From NCBI RefSeq assembly GCF_000512695.2, contig NZ_AZRW02000023.1, positions 1,289-65,288 of the forward strand: 64,000 bases of DNA, in the 5' to 3' direction. The stretch comes from Pseudomonas sp. QTF5 (GTDB taxonomy: Bacteria > Pseudomonadota > Gammaproteobacteria > Pseudomonadales > Pseudomonadaceae). Of the stretch, positions 60,187-64,000 are shown piece after piece. The number at the start of each line of letters is the position of its first letter. Position 1 is the stretch's first letter. Both the position numbers and the translations under genes were made by a program. The notes below the pieces were generated by a model. The model did not search any database. It saw nothing but the letters and a program-made list of their open reading frames with translations, and was not told where the DNA came from.

Positions 60187-61671
60187 CTAGATCACAAACA
60201 AATCCACAAACCGGTTCACCGCCGTCGCTTCAAGCGCAGCCTGGTCCTTGCACAGCGCAAAGATCTCTGCACTCCGCTGAGCCGTGAAGCGCGTCGCCAG
60301 ATTGGCCTTGAATTTCTCTTCCAGCAGCGGGATACCATCGGTGCGACGACGGCGATGGCCGATCGGGTACTCCACCACCACGTTCTCGGTGCTGGAACCG
60401 TCCTTGAAGAACACCTGCAGCGCATTGGCAATGGAACGTTTGTCCGGCTCCAGGTATTCGCGGGTGAAGCGTGGGTCTTCGACGATGAGCATTTTGTCGC
60501 GCAGCACATCGATAATCGGATGTACGGCGTGGAAGTCGTCTTCGTACTGCTCGGCCACCAGATTACCGAACACCAGGGGTACGGCGGTCATGTACTGGAT
60601 GCAGTGGTCGCGGTCCGCAGCGTTGGCCAGCGGGCCGACCTTGGAGATGATGCGGATCGCCGATTCGTGGGTGGTGATGACGATCTTGTCGATTTCGTGC
60701 AGGCGATTCCTGACCAATGGATGCAGGGTGACGGCAGCCTCGCAGGCGGTTTGCGCGTGAAACTCGGCGGGAAAGCTGATCTTGAACAGCACGTTTTCCA
60801 TCACGTAACTGCCGAACGGCCGAGAGAATCTGAAGGCTCGCTTGTCTTCAGGCTTGAGCGCCATGTCATTGTTGGTGTGGCTGAACAACACATCGTAGAA
60901 CCCCCATTGTTTGGCGGTCAGTACACCGGGAATGCCCATCTCCCCGCGCATCGCAATGTCCGCCAGACGCACGCCACGACTGGAGGCATCCCCCGCTGCC
61001 CAGGATTTGCGCGACCCGGCATTTGGCGCATGCCGGTAAGTGCGCAGCGCCTGGCCATCGGCAAAGGCATGGGACAACGCCGACAGCAGTTGCTCGCGAT
61101 TGGCGCCCATGAGCTTGGCGGTGACGGCGGTCGAGGCGACTTTCACCAGGATGACGTGATCGATTCCGACGCGGTTGAACGAATTTTCCAGCGCAATCAC
61201 GCCTTGAATCTCGTGGGCCATGATCATGGCTTCCAATACCACGCGAATGGTCAGCGGGGCATCGCCATTGGCCAGGCGTTTTTGCGACAGGTGGTCGGCC
61301 ACCGCGAGAATGGCGCCGAGGTTATCGGACGGATGACCCCATTCGGCGGCGAGCCAAGTGTCGTTGTAATCGAGCCAGCGGACGATGCACCCGATGTCCC
61401 AGGCGGCTTTGACCGGATCGAGACGGTAACTGGTCCCCGGCACGCGAGCGCCAAACGGGACGACAGTGCCTTCGACGATGGGTCCCAGGTGTTTGGTGCA
61501 TTCGGGAAAACGCAGGGCCAGCAGACCGCAGCCGAGGGTGTCCATCAGGCAATTGCGGGCGGTATCCAGCGCGTCGGTAGATTCGATTTTGAAGTTGAGG
61601 ACGTAGTCGGCGATGTCCTGCAGGACCGTGTCGTAGTCGGGGCGGTTGTTCAGGTCGACGTTGGCGCTCAT
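60187..61671 (-). CDS. prpD: 2-methylcitrate dehydratase PrpD
   Basis: A 494-residue MmgE/PrpD family enzyme of the methylcitrate cycle for propionate breakdown. Family features include SFNRVGIDHVILVKVASTAVTAKLMG in parts, RTYRHAPNAGSRKSWAAGDASSRGVRLADIA in parts, and WAAGDAxSR. With acnD and prpF in the same strand it may be a redundant or supporting dehydratase. It follows prpF after about 200 bases containing a REP pair. Confidence 0.93.
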   Translation of the reverse strand: MSANVDLNNRPDYDTVLQDIADYVLNFKIESTDALDTARNCLMDTLGCGLLALRFPECTKHLGPIVEGTVVPFGARVPGTSYRLDPVKAAWDIGCIVRWLDYNDTWLAAEWGHPSDNLGAILAVADHLSQKRLANGDAPLTIRVVLEAMIMAHEIQGVIALENSFNRVGIDHVILVKVASTAVTAKLMGANREQLLSALSHAFADGQALRTYRHAPNAGSRKSWAAGDASSRGVRLADIAMRGEMGIPGVLTAKQWGFYDVLFSHTNNDMALKPEDKRAFRFSRPFGSYVMENVLFKISFPAEFHAQTACEAAVTLHPLVRNRLHEIDKIVITTHESAIRIISKVGPLANAADRDHCIQYMTAVPLVFGNLVAEQYEDDFHAVHPIIDVLRDKMLIVEDPRFTREYLEPDKRSIANALQVFFKDGSSTENVVVEYPIGHRRRRTDGIPLLEEKFKANLATRFTAQRSAEIFALCKDQAALEATAVNRFVDLFVI

Positions 61672-61766
61672 GTTCGATTCACTCGGTCAGTGGTTCGCTG
61701 ATGGGACCTCGGTTCAGGATCAATCTTAGTTGGTGACGCCATTCTTGTTATTGAAATGCAATTAAC

Positions 61767-61856
61767 TGCGGGAGCGGGCTTGCCCGCGAAGAGGGAGTAT
61801 CAGTCGAAATCAATATTGCCTGATACACCGCCTTCGCGAGCAAGCCCGCTCCCACA
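61767..61856. repeat. Paired REP element
   Basis: TGCGGGAGCGGGCTTGCCCG... and ...CGAGCAAGCCCGCTCCCACA are inverted arms with a few mismatches, about 40 bases apart, between prpF and prpD. Confidence 0.87.
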
Positions 61857-61873
61857 TTGGCTCAGTGTCGGGG

Positions 61874-63076
61874 TTAGAAAGAATCCCCCGGCACGCGGAC
61901 GTAACCTTCCATCAATACCCGCGCACTGCGGCTCATGATGGCTTTGTTCACGGTCCATTCGCCGTTGACCTGGCTGGCCTCGGCGCCCACGCGCAAGGTG
62001 CCGGAGGGGTGACCGAAGCGCACAGCGTTGCGTTCGATGCCACCTGCCGCCAGATTCACCAACGTGCCGGAAATCGCCGCCGCCGTTCCGATCGCCACTG
62101 CCGCCGTGCCCATCATCGCGTGGTGCAGTTTGCCCATGGACAGCGCGCGCACCAGCAAGTCAATGTCGGTGGCGGCGATCTTCTTGCCGCTGGACGCAAT
62201 GTAATCCGCCGGTTTGGCGACGAACGCTACCTTCGGCGTGTGCTGACGTTTGGCCGCTTCGTCCAGATGCTGAATCAGCCCCATGCGCAGCGCGCCGTAT
62301 GCGCGGATGGTTTCGAACATCGCCAAGGCCTTCAGGTCGCCGTTGATCGCGCCCTGCAATTCGGTGCCGGTGTAGCCGATGTCTTCGGCATTGATGAAAA
62401 TGGTCGGGATGCCAGCGTTGATCAGGGTCGCCTTGAGCGTACCGACGCCCGGCACTTCGAGGTCATCCACCAGATTGCCGGTGGGGAACATCGAACCACT
62501 GCCACCCTCTTCTTCCGCCGCTGGGTCCATGAATTCGAGCTGCACTTCGGCCGCCGGAAAGGTCACGCCGTCGAGTTCAAAATCGCCGGTTTCCTGGACC
62601 TCACCGTTGGTAATCGGCACATGGGCAATGATGGTCTTGCCGATGTTGGCCTGCCACACGCGCACCACCGCCACACCGTTGTGCGGAATGCGGCTGGCGT
62701 CCACCAGGCCATTGCTGATGGCGAACGAACCGACCGCCGCCGACAGGTTGCCGCAGTTGCCGCTCCAGTCGACGAAAGGCTTGTCGATGGAGACCTGACC
62801 GAACAGGTAATCGACGTCGTGATCGGCCTTGAGGCTTTTCGACAGGATCACGGTTTTGCTGGTGCTGGACGTCGCACCGCCCATGCCGTCGATTTGCTTG
62901 TCGTATGGGTCGGGACTGCCGATCACTCGAAGCAATAACGCATCCCGAGCCGGGCCGGGAATCTGCGCCGCTTCGGGCAGGTCCTTCAGGCTGAAGAACA
63001 CGCCTTTACTGGTGCCGCCGCGCATGTAGGTGGCGGCGATTCTAATTTGAGGGGCGATTTGAGGTGCGTGAGCCAT
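61874..63076 (-). CDS. prpF: 2-methylaconitate cis-trans isomerase PrpF
   Basis: A 400-residue PrpF family protein that isomerises the trans-2-methylaconitate made by AcnD to the cis form. Landmarks are AATYMRGGTSKGVFF, IDGMGGATSSTSKTVI, and DWSGNCGNLSAAVG with its catalytic cysteine. The final MSRSARVLMEGYVRVPG is typical. It follows acnD by about 54 bases. Confidence 0.95.
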   Translation of the reverse strand: MAHAPQIAPQIRIAATYMRGGTSKGVFFSLKDLPEAAQIPGPARDALLLRVIGSPDPYDKQIDGMGGATSSTSKTVILSKSLKADHDVDYLFGQVSIDKPFVDWSGNCGNLSAAVGSFAISNGLVDASRIPHNGVAVVRVWQANIGKTIIAHVPITNGEVQETGDFELDGVTFPAAEVQLEFMDPAAEEEGGSGSMFPTGNLVDDLEVPGVGTLKATLINAGIPTIFINAEDIGYTGTELQGAINGDLKALAMFETIRAYGALRMGLIQHLDEAAKRQHTPKVAFVAKPADYIASSGKKIAATDIDLLVRALSMGKLHHAMMGTAAVAIGTAAAISGTLVNLAAGGIERNAVRFGHPSGTLRVGAEASQVNGEWTVNKAIMSRSARVLMEGYVRVPGDSF

Positions 63077-63130
63077 GATGTTCCTTTTAGGATCGAGCGG
63101 GACCGCTTGGTCCCGCCCGAACTCATCGTG

Positions 63131-64000
63131 TTAAACGGCAACCGCCGATTCTTCGAGGAAGTCCTGAGCGAAGCGTTGCAGCACGCCGCCCGCTTCGTAG
63201 ATCGACACTTCTTCAGCGGTGTCGAGGCGGCAGGTCACCGGCACTTCGACGCGTTCGCCATTCTTGCGATTGATCACCAGCGACAGCGTCGCACGCGGAG
63301 TGCGGTCGCCGATCACGTCGTAGGTTTCGCTGCCGTCGATGGCCAGGGTGTGGCGATCTGTGCCCGGTTTGAATTCCAGAGGCAACACGCCCATGCCCAC
63401 CAGGTTGGTGCGGTGGATGCGCTCGAAACCTTCAGCGGCGATCGCTTCCACACCCGCCAGACGCACACCTTTGGCCGCCCAGTCGCGAGACGAACCCTGG
63501 CCGTAGTCGGCGCCGGCGATGATGATCAGCGGCTGCTTGCGTTCCATGTAGGTTTCGATGGCTTCCCACATGCGCATGACCTGGCCTTCCGGCTCGACCC
63601 GCGCCAGGGAACCCTGTTTGACCTTGCCGTTTTCCTGAACCATTTCATTGAACAGTTTCGGGTTGGCGAAGGTGGCGCGTTGCGCGGTCAAGTGGTCGCC
63701 GCGGTGAGTCGCGTAGGAGTTGAAGTCTTCTTCCGGCAGGCCCATTTTCGCCAGGTATTCGCCCGCCGCACTGTCGAGCATGATCGCGTTCGATGGCGAC
63801 AGGTGATCGGTGGTGATGTTGTCCGGCAGCACCGCCAACGGACGCATGCCCTTGAGCGGACGAGCGCCGGCCAGCGCGCCTTCCCAGTAAGGCGGACGAC
63901 GGATGTAGGTGCTCATCTCGCGCCAGTCGTACAGCGGCGTGACCTTCGGACCGGTGTCTTCGTGGATGGCGAACATCGGGATGTACACCTGACGGAACTG
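63131..64000 (-). CDS. acnD: AcnD, Fe/S 2-methylcitrate dehydratase (partial)
   Basis: The C-terminal 289 residues of an aconitase-superfamily protein; the 5' end lies beyond the window. The swivelling domain is clear: PLAVLPDNITTDHLSPSNAI, GADYGQGSSRDWAAKGVRLAGVEAI in parts, and FERIHRTNLVGMGVLPLEF. AcnD dehydrates 2-methylcitrate in bacteria that lack a working PrpD route. Neighbouring prpF confirms AcnD rather than AcnA. Confidence 0.92.
   Translation of the reverse strand, partial: QFRQVYIPMFAIHEDTGPKVTPLYDWREMSTYIRRPPYWEGALAGARPLKGMRPLAVLPDNITTDHLSPSNAIMLDSAAGEYLAKMGLPEEDFNSYATHRGDHLTAQRATFANPKLFNEMVQENGKVKQGSLARVEPEGQVMRMWEAIETYMERKQPLIIIAGADYGQGSSRDWAAKGVRLAGVEAIAAEGFERIHRTNLVGMGVLPLEFKPGTDRHTLAIDGSETYDVIGDRTPRATLSLVINRKNGERVEVPVTCRLDTAEEVSIYEAGGVLQRFAQDFLEESAVAV

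Overview
This window reads as a chromosome segment of a Pseudomonas fluorescens-complex bacterium. The evidence is the high-GC core genes (oprF-sigX-cmpX-crfX-cmaX, rmf-pyrD, nasST/nirBD, ppsA-ppsR, prpD-prpF-acnD), their gene order, which matches what I recall of P. aeruginosa, and many paired REP palindromes of the GGGAGCGGGCTTGCTCGCGAA type.

Layout. 1-10.4 kb is core: a benzoate-type transporter, a YggL-type protein, DacB, a membrane-bound diguanylate cyclase, RlmL, ribosome modulation factor with a structured leader, and PyrD. 10.6-38.7 kb is a type III secretion island of the Inv/Mxi-Spa (Salmonella SPI-1) family, not Hrp and not Psc. One minus-strand block runs invF-G-E-A-B-C-I-J-spaO-P-Q-R-S and then sicA-sipB-C-D. 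A second runs hilA-like-iagB-prgH-I-J-K-orgA-B-C. Between them lies an AT-rich accessory segment (18.2-21.9 kb) with an IacP-like acyl carrier protein and two paralogous ~400-residue proteins of no obvious bacterial family. The left end carries a third candidate secreted protein. I see no integrase, tRNA gene or insertion sequence at either edge.

38.8-50.6 kb is the assimilatory nitrate cluster: nasS-nasT, a nitrate transporter, a PP2C phosphatase/kinase fusion, nirB-nirD, nitrate reductase and siroheme-forming cobA. Three transcription units in it (nasST, transporter-kinase, nirBD-nasC-cobA) each show a sigma-54 -24/-12 promoter followed by two six-base-loop hairpins (A at loop position 1, G at position 4). 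In each, the second hairpin shares bases with a terminator. This is the layout expected for NasT (ANTAR) antitermination.

50.6-64 kb is core again: oprF-sigX-cmpX-crfX-cmaX, an RraA-like protein, an alpha/beta hydrolase, divergent ppsA/ppsR around a large dyad, and the methylcitrate genes prpD, prpF and a partial acnD cut by the window end.

The most notable observation is that the two AT-rich paralogues (18719-19927 and 20482-21693) carry a C-terminal half resembling the eukaryotic scavenger decapping enzyme DcpS (HIT superfamily), including the central catalytic histidine. One of them sits where the effector SipA would lie in Salmonella. They are candidate type III effectors acting on a nucleotide, possibly a cap-like one. 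This is inference and has not been tested by any search.
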